From assembly GCA_963678255.2 (NCBI GenBank), contig CAXXTW010000001.1, forward strand, positions 620,001 to 684,000: a stretch of 64,000 nt of DNA. The letters are read 5' to 3'. This document shows, piece after piece, positions 1 through 8,948 of the stretch. This DNA is from G963678255 sp963678255 (GTDB lineage Bacteria; Cloacimonadota; Cloacimonadia; Cloacimonadales; WRIO01). How positions within the stretch are numbered: the stretch's first letter is position 1; every line of letters starts with the position of its first letter. The notes under the pieces are model-generated. The model ran no database searches. It was not told the origin of the DNA and saw only the letters and a program-made list of their open reading frames with translations. The translations under genes were made by a program, and so were the position numbers.

Positions 1-3000
1 AATCAATACTAGAGCCACTGATTGGAATATTGTGAACAGATTTTGCTAGGTCATCAGTAATTTTAAGATTAGCAGTAAAAGTACCTGGAGTAATTGGATT
101 GAAAGTAACAGATACCGTAATATTATTGCCACCATCAATTCTTGCAGGATATTCGTTAGTATCAGTTAATGTATATTGTGCAATTCCAGTTCCAGTTAAT
201 TCAATTGAAGCAATATTTAATGTTCCTTGTCCTGCATTGCTAATTGTAAAGGTCTGACTTAAAGTAGTACCAACGCTTATTGTTCCAAAATCTTTTGTAG
301 AAGGTGAAACTGCAAAAGCTGGATCAACAGGAGTTTCTGTAACTGCAAAATCATCAAAATTCATATACCAAGGATTATTACTAGCTAAAACTTGGAAGCC
401 AATGTAATAGACTCCTGATACTGGAGGTTGAAATGCATTTTTAACTAATTGCTGATAAGTAACATTAGCAGGATTATCAATACCAGCAAGTACAGTAGTC
501 ATTGCACCAGAAGTAGCTGAAGTACCAACATACATTTTGAAAGAATTCCATCCAGTATCCCCTTCAGTGTTATACATTATGCTAAAATCATACAATTTTG
601 ATGAATCAAGATTTACGCCACGAGAGAATAACCAATCAGAAGCCGTTGCACCATAAGCGCAAGTTACATAATCAGTTCCTGAATATGGTGCTCTGCCATG
701 ATCCTGAGGAGTGATTTGAGTTGACCATTTAGTACCAGATTTTGTCCACCCAATAGGTAAGTTTCCAGCAACGGTGATGCTTTCGAAATCCTGAGTTACT
801 GGAACATCTACAGGACTAGTAGGTGTAGTAGCGTTAGCAGTTATACCTGTGGAATAAGAGTAGTAGGTTGTTCTATCTGCAGAGATATAACTCCAAACTT
901 TATAGTAATAAGAAGTTGCTTCAGTTAATCCTGTATGATTAGTTAAACCAGCAGCAGGACCAATATATAATACAGTACCACCTCCAGTGATAGGATTTCC
1001 AACACTGTATCCTGTGGCTAAAGGTGTTCCAAAGGAAGAGGTCGTATTCCAAGCAACCATAATATTATCCGTATTTGCATTAGCTGTAGCTAATAAGTCA
1101 ATTTGACTTGGACTGGAAGCTGTAGCTGTAAATGTTGCAGGGTTGAGAGGAGCAGCAGGGAGAGTTGTCATTGATCCAGTTAAAGGACCAGAAACTAAAT
1201 ATTTAGGTGCATTTAAACCACTAGCATTATATGAATAAACAGTAAAATAATATTCTGTTTCTGCTGTAAGTCCTGTGGTATTAAATGATGAACCTGAACC
1301 AACTGCAATGATGGTTCCATTACCAAGAGCAGCCCCAGCTGAATAATATGCACCATCTGTTGGAGTGGTATCATGATCTCTATCAGTGTGGCGAACAACT
1401 AAATAAGCTTCAGCATCGCTGACAGTAAAAGATCCACCAATTGCAGTGGCAGTAGGAATTAACGATAAATTTGTTGGTTGATTTGAAGGAGTTACACATT
1501 CAATTTCTTCTAAGAAATCACCTTCATCAGCACCAATGTCTGGTCTTGAGTCACTACGAAGATTTCCATCAATATCATTTGCAGCCCATGTTATTGCGCC
1601 TTCAAAGAAACTTCCACGTGATTCTACTGGTGTAGCAGCATCTGTTTGGATATATAAATTTGAAGCTGAAGTGAAACGTGGATTGGTAGGACGACTATCA
1701 GCATCATGTGTAGTAGCAAGATACCAAGCATCTATTGTTGAATAATCTGTGGATGAACCACGAACTACAAAACCATTAGTTGCATTATCAACATAATAAA
1801 TATTATTGTTTGCTAAAGAACCAGTTGCTCCTATTAAAGTAGCACTGGAAAAATATGTACAAACATGCTTGTAAGTAGTTTGAGCAGGGGTGAAATTTGC
1901 AATAATATTACTTCTAAGATAATTTACTGCTGAGTTGCCACTAAAATAAACACCAGCACTATAGGCAGTAGCAGGTCCAACAACACGAATACTATTAAAG
2001 TCAACATAATAAGTATTAGTTGCAGTTGATCCACCAAGATAAATTCCATAAACTAAATATGAAGTAGAACCTGATCCAGTATAAGAACTAGTAATACCCC
2101 ATATCATATTATTGTAGATTTTTGCACTATTTGTAAAACTTGAGGCAAGGCTAACATTCATACCATAGATACCATAAGTTGAAGAGATACTGCTTTTGAT
2201 ATCATGAATTTTATTGTTATAAATATTGTTAGCACCATAACAATTAGTCATATAAAGACCATAAGCGTAGCTATAGGAATTGGAAGTTGTTACGTTTCTG
2301 ATTTCATTATTAAAGATATTAATTCCTGATTGATAAGTGGCATAAAGACCATAAGCAGTAGTAGCTCCACCTAAATCATCTGCAATATCTCTACCAATAG
2401 AGCAATTGCTTATTTCAGTGTTAAGATCTGGATTAGTTGAAGAACTTCCAACAAGATGAATACCATAGCTACTATTTGAGAAAGTGATGTTATGGTATCT
2501 ATTATAAGAGTTTGCTCCAGCAACAGATGTTGGCGTTGAACTGTAATACTGATAAATACCTTTAGTAGAGGTGTTTAACTTATTAAGAGTAATCGCACAA
2601 TTTTTTATAGTGTTATTTTGAGCACCATTAGTAGCTGAAGCTGATTTAATATAAAAACCATATTCTACTTGAGTAGTTGATGTTATATTTGCAGCATTTT
2701 CTTGAAGATCAATGCCGTCAAATGTAACATAATCACTTCCGCTTATTGTAAAAATTGCATCTGACGAACCAAGACCTGTACCGGCAGTAATCAGAGGATT
2801 AGCACCTATACCTGATCTTTGGAAAATTATAGGATTATCAATAGTACCTGTTGCACTGATTGTAGGGCATAATTCAGTTGATGTAAAACCAGCTTCGACA
2901 TTAAACGTGATTCCACCTGCCCCAACGCCAGAGTTATTTAAAGCATTGATAGCTGAAGTAAAAGAAGTGTAATCTCCGCTTACTCCAATAGTTTTTGTGC

Positions 3001-3592
3001 CAGTTAAAGGAATAGGTGTTTCTTCAATTGTTAAGTTATCAAGCCATAAGTCATGGCTACCCCAAGCTGAAGTAACTTCTAAAGCGATTTGAGCGTTAGA
3101 AACAAGATAATCTCCTCCTAAATTGAAATTCAACTTAGTCCAAGTAGCGCCAGTAGCGCCAATTGAACCTGAGATATTTGTCCATGTACCACCACCATCA
3201 TTAGAAGCCCATACTCGTAAAACAGCAGAGCCAGAGTTATAGAAATAGTAAAAACTAATTCTTGGATTTCCAGCATCTCTTAAGTTAATGTCAGAAGAAG
3301 TTAATCTAAAAACATTATTTGCAGATGAGTTGTAATCATTAAAATGGGCAACAGCAGTTCCAAAGGCTGTACCTGATGGCTTTGTGCCATCTCCAGCAGG
3401 AGACCATGATGTAGTCCATACTGATTTTTCCCAAGTTTCAGTATCTGTGCCTGATGGATGTGTTTGAACCCATCCTTCAGGAGCTGTTGGAGTTCCACTC
3501 CAAACACCTTCAAAACTTTCATTAAAATAGGTTTGAGCCATCATCATTCCTGCTAATGCTAACAGGATAACCATAAAACATAGTTTTTTCAT
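1..3592 (-). CDS. Large secreted multidomain beta-helix surface protein (C-terminus outside window)
   Basis: The reading frame stays open from an ATG at 3592 (ribosome site GAGGAGG, 6 bases upstream) to the left edge, giving about 1197 residues with no stop. It begins with a signal peptide (MKKLCFMVILLALAGMMMAQ). Next comes a jelly-roll 'choice-of-anchor' like domain (about 20-175) rich in W, D and G and ending in a DLWLDNLTI-type strand. A long right-handed beta-helix region follows (about 195-690), with many short repeats of the 'NNTIKN / IYNNKI' kind. Two or more fibronectin-III-like modules lie at about 700-915, a second choice-of-anchor domain at about 920-1080, and the start of an ASH/HYDIN-like domain (FGTISVGTTLSQTF). 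Export and surface display are inferred from this architecture. The C-terminal sorting signal is not visible. No catalytic residues were recognised, so the function may be adhesion or polymer binding. Confidence 0.85.
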   Translation of the reverse strand, partial: MKKLCFMVILLALAGMMMAQTYFNESFEGVWSGTPTAPEGWVQTHPSGTDTETWEKSVWTTSWSPAGDGTKPSGTAFGTAVAHFNDYNSSANNVFRLTSSDINLRDAGNPRISFYYFYNSGSAVLRVWASNDGGGTWTNISGSIGATGATWTKLNFNLGGDYLVSNAQIALEVTSAWGSHDLWLDNLTIEETPIPLTGTKTIGVSGDYTSFTSAINALNNSGVGAGGITFNVEAGFTSTELCPTISATGTIDNPIIFQRSGIGANPLITAGTGLGSSDAIFTISGSDYVTFDGIDLQENAANITSTTQVEYGFYIKSASATNGAQNNTIKNCAITLNKLNTSTKGIYQYYSSTPTSVAGANSYNRYHNITFSNSSYGIHLVGSSSTNPDLNTEISNCSIGRDIADDLGGATTAYGLYATYQSGINIFNNEIRNVTTSNSYSYAYGLYMTNCYGANNIYNNKIHDIKSSISSTYGIYGMNVSLASSFTNSAKIYNNMIWGITSSYTGSGSTSYLVYGIYLGGSTATNTYYVDFNSIRVVGPATAYSAGVYFSGNSAVNYLRSNIIANFTPAQTTYKHVCTYFSSATLIGATGSLANNNIYYVDNATNGFVVRGSSTDYSTIDAWYLATTHDADSRPTNPRFTSASNLYIQTDAATPVESRGSFFEGAITWAANDIDGNLRSDSRPDIGADEGDFLEEIECVTPSNQPTNLSLIPTATAIGGSFTVSDAEAYLVVRHTDRDHDTTPTDGAYYSAGAALGNGTIIAVGSGSSFNTTGLTAETEYYFTVYSYNASGLNAPKYLVSGPLTGSMTTLPAAPLNPATFTATASSPSQIDLLATANANTDNIMVAWNTTSSFGTPLATGYSVGNPITGGGTVLYIGPAAGLTNHTGLTEATSYYYKVWSYISADRTTYYSYSTGITANATTPTSPVDVPVTQDFESITVAGNLPIGWTKSGTKWSTQITPQDHGRAPYSGTDYVTCAYGATASDWLFSRGVNLDSSKLYDFSIMYNTEGDTGWNSFKMYVGTSATSGAMTTVLAGIDNPANVTYQQLVKNAFQPPVSGVYYIGFQVLASNNPWYMNFDDFAVTETPVDPAFAVSPSTKDFGTISVGTTLSQTFTISNAGQGTLNIASIELTGTGIAQYTLTDTNEYPARIDGGNNITVSVTFNPITPGTFTANLKITDDLAKSVHNIPISGSSID

Positions 3593-4015
3593 ATAACCTC
3601 CTCGATTATTTAAACTTTTTAGGGATTTCAACACGAATATCTAACAAATATAAATTTTCTGACAATTTTCCCTAATAACTGTGCAAATTTTTGCATATAT
3701 TCCTTATGTTGTCAATAAAAAAATAACCTCTTTAGTTCTAATTAGATAGTATATGTTTGACTATGCCATTATGTATCAGTGCTGTAACTTTGGTTGTCAG
3801 TGCTATCTGTATGAAAAGTATAATGATCATTAGCTTTTTGACAGATATACCTAATGAATGTAAATAAAAAAAAGAAAGAAAAAATATTTTATAAATGAAT
3901 AAAAAGAATATCAAATTTAGTCGATTATTGCTGAATAATCATTTTTCTTGGTTATTTAAGTAATTTTGAAAATGATCTGCTATATTTATTTCGATTCATC
4001 TGGAAGGAGAGAATC

Positions 4016-4084
4016 ATGGGAATTATAATAAAAATTTCTGACTATGTTTTGTTAAAAATTACTATTTTCTTGAGAAAAGTATGA
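4016..4084 (+). CDS. Possible 22-residue small protein with a strong ribosome site
   Basis: An ATG at 4016 is preceded by GGAAGGAGAG at near-ideal spacing and opens a 22-codon frame ending in TGA. The peptide is hydrophobic in the middle with a basic end (MGIIIKISDYVLLKITIF then LRKV). The ribosome site is as good as those of the real genes nearby, which is why it is listed. Nothing else supports it: no homologue is recognised and no promoter is obvious. It could also be the remnant of a longer gene or a leader peptide. Confidence 0.25.
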   Translation: MGIIIKISDYVLLKITIFLRKV

Positions 4085-4276
4085 CTACGCTATACAAATT
4101 TGAAGAAAAATAAGAGCAGAATAATAGATTGTATTAAAACAAAAATTAATTATTATATATTTACTATATGTAATAGATTTTCAGACTATAAAGTACAAAA
4201 ATGCTGAAAATTACAGAAAATACTATTTTTAACAAAACTTTATTTTAATTTAATTCAAGTTATTCTCATTTTTTTG

Positions 4277-4304
4277 TTGACATTTCTTAAAACATTCTTA
4301 TATT
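4277..4304 (+). promoter_or_regulatory. Promoter for the small gene at 4372
   Basis: TTGACA at 4277-4282 is followed, after 16 bases, by TATATT at 4299-4304. This gives an untranslated leader of about 60 bases before the ATG at 4372. Confidence 0.6.
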
Positions 4305-4371
4305 TTGTATAGATAGGTTTATATCTTGTGAGTGGTTGGTTCATAAGAATGAAAAGAAATAGGGGTAAAAA

Positions 4372-4710
4372 ATGAAAAGAAGTGTCTTAATGTTTATCAG
4401 CGACAAACGCGGTTCATTGTTTTCGGTGAAAGTTCCTTTGATTAAAGAGAGTTATACCACCGAAGAGATTGAAGAAATCATTGCAAAAGGTTTAGAGCAA
4501 AAGAAAGTTGAAATGACTAATGTCATTAATTTAGCCTTTAACCCAACACCTTGTGAAAACCCTGATGTACCGGAAAAGTCAGTGGTTTGGGACAAAGAAT
4601 TAATGCCAGAGCTTGTTGAACTTTTGAAAAAGAAAATTTTTAATACTGAAGATATGGTTCATATTTCAGTAGAAATCTGCCGTTCTAAGAAAAGACCTGT
4701 AAAGAATTAA
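4372..4710 (+). CDS. Conserved-looking small protein of unknown function (112 aa)
   Basis: This is a 112-residue soluble protein with no signal peptide or membrane segment. It starts at ATG with AGGGG upstream. It has a strand-like N-terminus (RSVLMFISD then RGSLFSVKVPLI), a charged helix (TTEEIEEIIAKGL) and a C-terminal strand (MVHISVEICRSKKRP), suggesting a small alpha/beta fold. It stands alone, with its own promoter and a strong terminator immediately after it. I do not recognise the family. The gene is well supported by its promoter, ribosome site and terminator. Confidence 0.7.
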   Translation: MKRSVLMFISDKRGSLFSVKVPLIKESYTTEEIEEIIAKGLEQKKVEMTNVINLAFNPTPCENPDVPEKSVVWDKELMPELVELLKKKIFNTEDMVHISVEICRSKKRPVKN

Positions 4711-4723
4711 CCAATCTTTTTTT

Positions 4724-4760
4724 AAAGAGTTATAAAGGTTTCTTTATAACTCTTTTTTTT
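4724..4760 (+). terminator. Rho-independent terminator
   Basis: A perfect 14-bp stem (4724-4737 with 4742-4755, loop GTTT) runs straight into a T-run. It ends the unit at 4372-4710. Confidence 0.9.
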
Positions 4761-4779
4761 TGTGAATAAAGCAAGAAAC

Positions 4780-5976
4780 TTATTTTTTCCATTCTTTAGC
4801 AAGTCCTCCTAGAGATGTTTCACGATAAGGTGCCTGGAGATCATGCCCTGTTTGTGCCATTGTTTCTACAACTGTGTCAAATGAAATACGGTGTTTTCCA
4901 TCTGAAAACAAGGCAAAGGAGGCACATTCCAAAGCTCTAGCCCCAGCAACTGCATTTCTTTCAATACAGGGAATTTGTACATATCCATCAATAGGGTCAC
5001 ACGTTAAACCTAAATGATGTTCCAAACCCATCTCTGCTGCATACTCAATCTGTGCAGGTGATCCTCCCAATAGTTGAGCTGCCGCAGCAGCAGCCATGGC
5101 ACAGGCTGCACCAATTTCTCCCTGACAACCCACTTCAGCCCCTGAAATTGAAGCATTATTTTTTATAAGATTTCCTATAAGTCCTGAGGTTGCTAGAGCA
5201 TTATATATTCTTTTATCTGAGATTTGATATTCTTGTTTGAGAAACATTAAAACTGCCGGTAACACACCAGCAGAACCACAAGTTGGAGCTGTCACGACCT
5301 GATGACCAGAAGCATTTTCTTCTGACACGGCAAGCGCATAGGCAAATAGTGAGCCGATTTCACCTAGAATCATTCCCACATTATTTGCTTTTACGTGATA
5401 TTGTGCAGCTTTTCTGGGAACTCTTAATGGGCCAGGTAAAACACCTTCATGTTCTAGACCACTGTTTATACAATCTTTCATGGTCTTCCAGATAAGCTGA
5501 AGGTACTCCCATATTTCTTCACCTTCGCAAAGCTCTACATATTCCCAAAAAGTTCTACCTTCAAACTCACAATATTTTAAAAGTTCGGTCATAGAAGTTA
5601 TGGGATAGCATTTATTCGGTCTCAAGTGAAAACTAACCTCATCACGAATGGTACCTCCCCCGACACTATAAACTCGCCATACTCCGATTTCAATATTATT
5701 TTTGTATGCCAAGAAGTCCATTCCATTTGGATGTAACGGCAAACTGATTTCGGGAGACCAAATAATTTCAGTTTTTGTAGGTTTCAGAGTCTCTTCTATG
5801 ATTTTATCAGTAAAGTGACCTTTACCAGTTAACGCAAGACTTCCATAGAGGATGATTTTATAGGAATCAGCTTGAGGATAATTGGTTTTAAAATTATGAG
5901 CAGCTTTCTGTGGACCCATTGTATGACTACTGGAGGGGCCAACACCAATTTTGAATAATTCTCTTAATGATTCCAT
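4780..5976 (-). CDS. sdaA: L-serine ammonia-lyase, iron-sulfur type, single chain
   Basis: Deaminates L-serine to pyruvate and ammonia in the cytoplasm, feeding fermentation. The beta domain is N-terminal (residues about 1-150, with the GPSSSHTMGP motif at 13-22) and the alpha domain C-terminal (about 160-398, with APTCGSAGVLP). Three cysteines that can bind a 4Fe-4S cluster are at C284, C326 and C337. Their spacing (C-x41-C-x10-C) matches that known for bacterial iron-sulfur serine dehydratases. At 398 residues it is shorter than typical single-chain enzymes of about 455. It lies three bases downstream of mntP on the same strand, so the two are probably co-transcribed. Confidence 0.93.
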   Translation of the reverse strand: MESLRELFKIGVGPSSSHTMGPQKAAHNFKTNYPQADSYKIILYGSLALTGKGHFTDKIIEETLKPTKTEIIWSPEISLPLHPNGMDFLAYKNNIEIGVWRVYSVGGGTIRDEVSFHLRPNKCYPITSMTELLKYCEFEGRTFWEYVELCEGEEIWEYLQLIWKTMKDCINSGLEHEGVLPGPLRVPRKAAQYHVKANNVGMILGEIGSLFAYALAVSEENASGHQVVTAPTCGSAGVLPAVLMFLKQEYQISDKRIYNALATSGLIGNLIKNNASISGAEVGCQGEIGAACAMAAAAAAQLLGGSPAQIEYAAEMGLEHHLGLTCDPIDGYVQIPCIERNAVAGARALECASFALFSDGKHRISFDTVVETMAQTGHDLQAPYRETSLGGLAKEWKK

Positions 5977-5979
5977 AAG

Positions 5980-6543
5980 CTAACCTAAGTACAAATGTTG
6001 AATTAAAATTTTAAAACCAATAAATATCAAAATAAAACCTCCAACAATTTCGACCTTATTCCCGAAAATATTACCAAATTTATCGCCTAAATACATCCCA
6101 AAGATAGACATTATAAATGATACTACCCCTATTAAAATGACTGGGGTAATAATACTCATACCCAAAACTGAAAAACTTAGTCCTACTGCTAAAGCATCAA
6201 TACTTGTTGCAATAGCCAATATAAAAACAAGGAGTATATTTCTTGGATCACAAGATTTTTCCGCTTTTTTTATTATTGCTGATTCATAAATCATTTTACC
6301 ACCTATGAAGGAGAGAAGTAAAAAAGCTATCCAGTGGTCATACCCTTCAATGTATCTTTTAAAACTTAAGCCTGTTAACCACCCTACTACTGGCATTAAC
6401 GCCTGAAACCCTCCAAAAAAGGCACCTACTCTAAGAGCATATTTAACTCGAAAGCATTTTAACGTAATTCCACTGGAAATGGAAACAGCAAAACAATCAA
6501 TCGATAATCCTAAAGCAATAAAAAGTATGGTTAGTAAACTCAT
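5980..6543 (-). CDS. mntP: Manganese efflux pump MntP
   Basis: This 187-residue protein has six predicted membrane helices. It shows the family's two-fold repeat: an acidic residue in a helix of each half (GLSIDCFAVSIS near 13-24 and ATSIDALAVGLS near 111-122). Members of this family export Mn2+ from the cytoplasm. It lies upstream of serine dehydratase in the same direction. No yybP-ykoY-type riboswitch was recognised in its leader, although about 230 bases separate it from the next gene. One copy of a 39-bp repeat lies about 145-185 bases upstream. Confidence 0.9.
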   Translation of the reverse strand: MSLLTILFIALGLSIDCFAVSISSGITLKCFRVKYALRVGAFFGGFQALMPVVGWLTGLSFKRYIEGYDHWIAFLLLSFIGGKMIYESAIIKKAEKSCDPRNILLVFILAIATSIDALAVGLSFSVLGMSIITPVILIGVVSFIMSIFGMYLGDKFGNIFGNKVEIVGGFILIFIGFKILIQHLYLG

Positions 6544-6687
6544 GCACCCTCAATACTAATTTTATTTTTTATTGTAAAAGAAAATAAATGCTTTTTTTTG
6601 ACAATAGAAATAAAAAGCTTTTATTCTTAAGCTTGCACTAAAAAAATGAAAACATGTGAAAATAAGATTAAATGAATCATTTATGCA

Positions 6688-6726
6688 GATTATTTGTGTA
6701 ATTGAATCTGAAGACTTTAAGCTTTT
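6688..6726 (-). repeat. 39-bp repeat, copy 1 (inverted relative to copy 2)
   Basis: The reverse complement of this stretch matches 8758-8796 at 36 of 39 positions. Its core reads CTTAAAGTCTTCA on the minus strand. The two copies face each other across the TPR/H-box gene. Confidence 0.85.
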
Positions 6727-6776
6727 CATATTTTGTAAGAGGAATACTAGGTTTTTATAACAGACTTATATATGGT

Positions 6777-8333
6777 TTACTCATTTAACTCATATTTTAC
6801 CATTTCAACATCATTCATATACTCAACAAAAGAAATATTGGAAGTGCTTTTAAATTTATTCAGTGAATTTGTGATTCGTATAATCCCTTCAAAAATCTTA
6901 TTTAGATAGTTCTCTTGTTTTGCTGAAAGAGTATAGTTGTTTAGAGAGTTTATGAGTAAGTCCAGATTTCCCTGAATAAGCATAAGAGGCTGATTTATTT
7001 CATGGTTTGCTGTGACAGCCATAGCAATCACTGCTTTTATCTTTTCTTCCTGAATATTTGTTTCATTAGAGAATTTAGTAATCATATTTTCGTATTGTAG
7101 GCGCAAGTTATTGATTGTTTTTCTATCTTCTTCGTTAGTAATTTGATCGTTTAATTCCATGGCAAGTTTAGTATATTCGAGAGATTTTTTATAATCTTCA
7201 ATGATTTCATAGTAATTTGCAAAAAGAAGATGAGCTTCTTTAATCAATTTTTTGTCATTGATTTCATAAGCTAATCGATAAAGATCTTGAATACATGATT
7301 TGGCTTTATCAGAATTTTTTACATCCATATAGTACTGAGCAAAACTTTTGAAGCAAAGATATTGCACTTTTGGCATAGGATATTTTTGGGTTAAATGATA
7401 ACCTTCCATAAGGTATTTGAAAGATTGTTTATAATCTCTTTTTTTAAGATAAATGAAAGAAATGTTGAGCAGGGTAACGATATTTTTGTCTGCCTGGGTG
7501 ATTTCGTTACGATTTTTTAATGCAGACAAATAAAATTGGATAGCTTTGTCATAATCAAAAATTGTTTGAAAAATCATCGCCATGTTATTATGACTATCTG
7601 CTAAAAGACTTAAGGCTTTTATAGATTTGGCTTTAATCTCGGCTTCTGTAAAGTGTTTAAGGGCTTCTTCATGATATCCCAGAGATTCATAAATCAAGCC
7701 AATAGTATTTTGATTACTGCAAAATCCGAGTAAATTATTAATGGTTAAATTTATATTTACTGCTTCTGTTAAAGCTTCCAATGCTTTATTAAACATTCCC
7801 ATTTCATTTTGGAGGATTCCATACCAAGAACATATGTCTGCAAGGAGATTATTGTCTCTTATTTCATGCCGATTTTCAAAAGCGTAATTTAAATAAAAGA
7901 ATGATTTATCATAATCATTCTTTTTAAAGTAACACATCCCAATTAAGAGATTTATATTAATGCATAATTCAGGATTATGAGAAAATTTGATAGATTTTTC
8001 AAGAAAGGAAAGTGCTTTATCGTATTCGCTGATATTCCAGAAGTAATAACCAATATATTTATGAGCAGTTGCTTTTATAATATCTTGTTGTTTATAGTCA
8101 ACCATAAGTGATATCAGATCATTAAAAATTTCTCCAGCTTTATTTTTATTTCCAGTATGTAAGAAAGTAGAAGCGAGCAAACCTTTTGCTTTGATTTCAT
8201 ACTCAAGTAATGAATTTTCAACAGCAATATTTAAGATTTGATCAATCTGATAAAAAAAATCTTTTTTTGGACTAAGTCTTTGCGATTCAAGTTTATAAAA
8301 TTTCTTTTCTAAATCAGTAATAATTCGATTCAA
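6777..8333 (-). CDS. TPR-repeat protein with C-terminal histidine-kinase H-box domain but no ATPase domain
   Basis: The body is about ten tetratricopeptide repeats (residues about 30-395), a typical protein-binding scaffold. A short coiled coil follows, then an H-box helix (TANHEINQPL, candidate phospho-acceptor H444). The protein ends about 75 residues later, so the ATP-binding half of a histidine kinase is missing. The response regulator at 55288-55959 has a closely similar C-terminus. I chose a TTG start at 8333: a promoter (TTGACT, 17 bases, TATTTT) at 8372-8400 would place the transcript start near 8362, and AAAGGA precedes the TTG, though 12 bases away. An upstream TTG at 8387 would lie inside that promoter. 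The role is unknown; a phosphotransfer or dimerisation function is inferred. Confidence 0.8.
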   Translation of the reverse strand: MNRIITDLEKKFYKLESQRLSPKKDFFYQIDQILNIAVENSLLEYEIKAKGLLASTFLHTGNKNKAGEIFNDLISLMVDYKQQDIIKATAHKYIGYYFWNISEYDKALSFLEKSIKFSHNPELCININLLIGMCYFKKNDYDKSFFYLNYAFENRHEIRDNNLLADICSWYGILQNEMGMFNKALEALTEAVNINLTINNLLGFCSNQNTIGLIYESLGYHEEALKHFTEAEIKAKSIKALSLLADSHNNMAMIFQTIFDYDKAIQFYLSALKNRNEITQADKNIVTLLNISFIYLKKRDYKQSFKYLMEGYHLTQKYPMPKVQYLCFKSFAQYYMDVKNSDKAKSCIQDLYRLAYEINDKKLIKEAHLLFANYYEIIEDYKKSLEYTKLAMELNDQITNEEDRKTINNLRLQYENMITKFSNETNIQEEKIKAVIAMAVTANHEINQPLMLIQGNLDLLINSLNNYTLSAKQENYLNKIFEGIIRITNSLNKFKSTSNISFVEYMNDVEMVKYELNE

Positions 8334-8371
8334 CTTGTCTGTTTTTCCTTTCTGATTTTTAGAATAAATTG

Positions 8372-8400
8372 AAAATACTAAATACAAAGAAAATAGTCAA
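8372..8400 (-). promoter_or_regulatory. Promoter of the TPR/H-box gene
   Basis: Read on the minus strand: TTGACT (8400-8395), 17 bases, TATTTT (8377-8372). The resulting leader of about 30 bases ends at the TTG chosen as start. Confidence 0.6.
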
Positions 8401-8757
8401 TCTTTTTATTTTAAAAAAACTTAAAATTATTTAAGCTTACACCTAATATTCTATACAGGGATCTTGCAAATAAGCTTTTATAGAGATTTCTAAGCTCTCA
8501 AATTACATTGTCTAATTGAAAATTATTTCTCTCTCCAGTTTTCCTATTATGAATAAATTAATATTCTCTATAGCAGATATACCTGATTCAGACTGTCTGT
8601 TCGATCATAATAAATATTATAAAATGATTAATGGGAGTCTCTCTGATACCATCTCTTTACTGTAAAGACTCCTTTCTTACCTTATGCCTAAGTTATTCCA
8701 TCCTTGGTGCTTGTTCTATGAATATACCATAAAAACTTGTATCACACTTATAAATAA

Positions 8758-8796
8758 AAAATCTTAAAGTCTTCAAATTCAATTAAACAAATAATC
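8758..8796 (+). repeat. 39-bp repeat, copy 2
   Basis: Matches the reverse complement of 6688-6726 with three mismatches. In both places the repeat lies in the same orientation relative to the gene read outward from the pair (mntP to the left, the unknown gene at 8949 to the right), 145-190 bases before its start. Confidence 0.85.
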
Positions 8797-8948
8797 GCTT
8801 TTTATGATATATGTTATCGTTTTTTTACTACGTTTTCAGAAATTTCCGTGGTTAACGTCTTTTAATTGTGGGTTCATAAAATAACTTGTCACAAAATGAC
8901 ATCTCGATTGTTATATATTATAGAAAGTCTTAAAATTCAGAGGTGATG

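Larger units (their letters stand above)
3593..4371. other. AT-rich intergenic stretch between divergent genes
   Basis: About 780 bases separate the left-hand secreted protein (transcribed leftward) from the small gene at 4372. It holds a good rightward promoter near 4277-4304 and a 22-codon frame with a strong ribosome site at 4016-4084. A short direct repeat (TCAGTGCT twice, around 3776-3813) is also visible. No RNA gene, large inverted repeat or protein-like frame was seen in the rest. Confidence 0.6.
8334..8948. other. Gene-poor stretch upstream of two divergent genes
   Basis: About 615 bases hold the promoter of the leftward TPR gene (8372-8400) and the right copy of the 39-bp inverted repeat. 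They also hold a 38-codon frame at 8549-8665 whose peptide looks protein-like (begins MNKLIFSIADIPDSD) but has no ribosome site. It may be a gene remnant. A GGAGTCT...AGACTCC pairing around 8634-8673 could form a loose hairpin. No RNA gene was recognised. Confidence 0.5.

Noticed and set aside
6544..6776. Manganese riboswitch (yybP-ykoY) before mntP
   Set aside because: Looked for and not recognised; the leader has no obvious paired core of that class, only the 39-bp repeat.
8549..8665. 38-codon protein-like frame (begins MNKLIFSIADIPDSD)
   Set aside because: No ribosome site; too short to support as a gene, though it may be a remnant of one.
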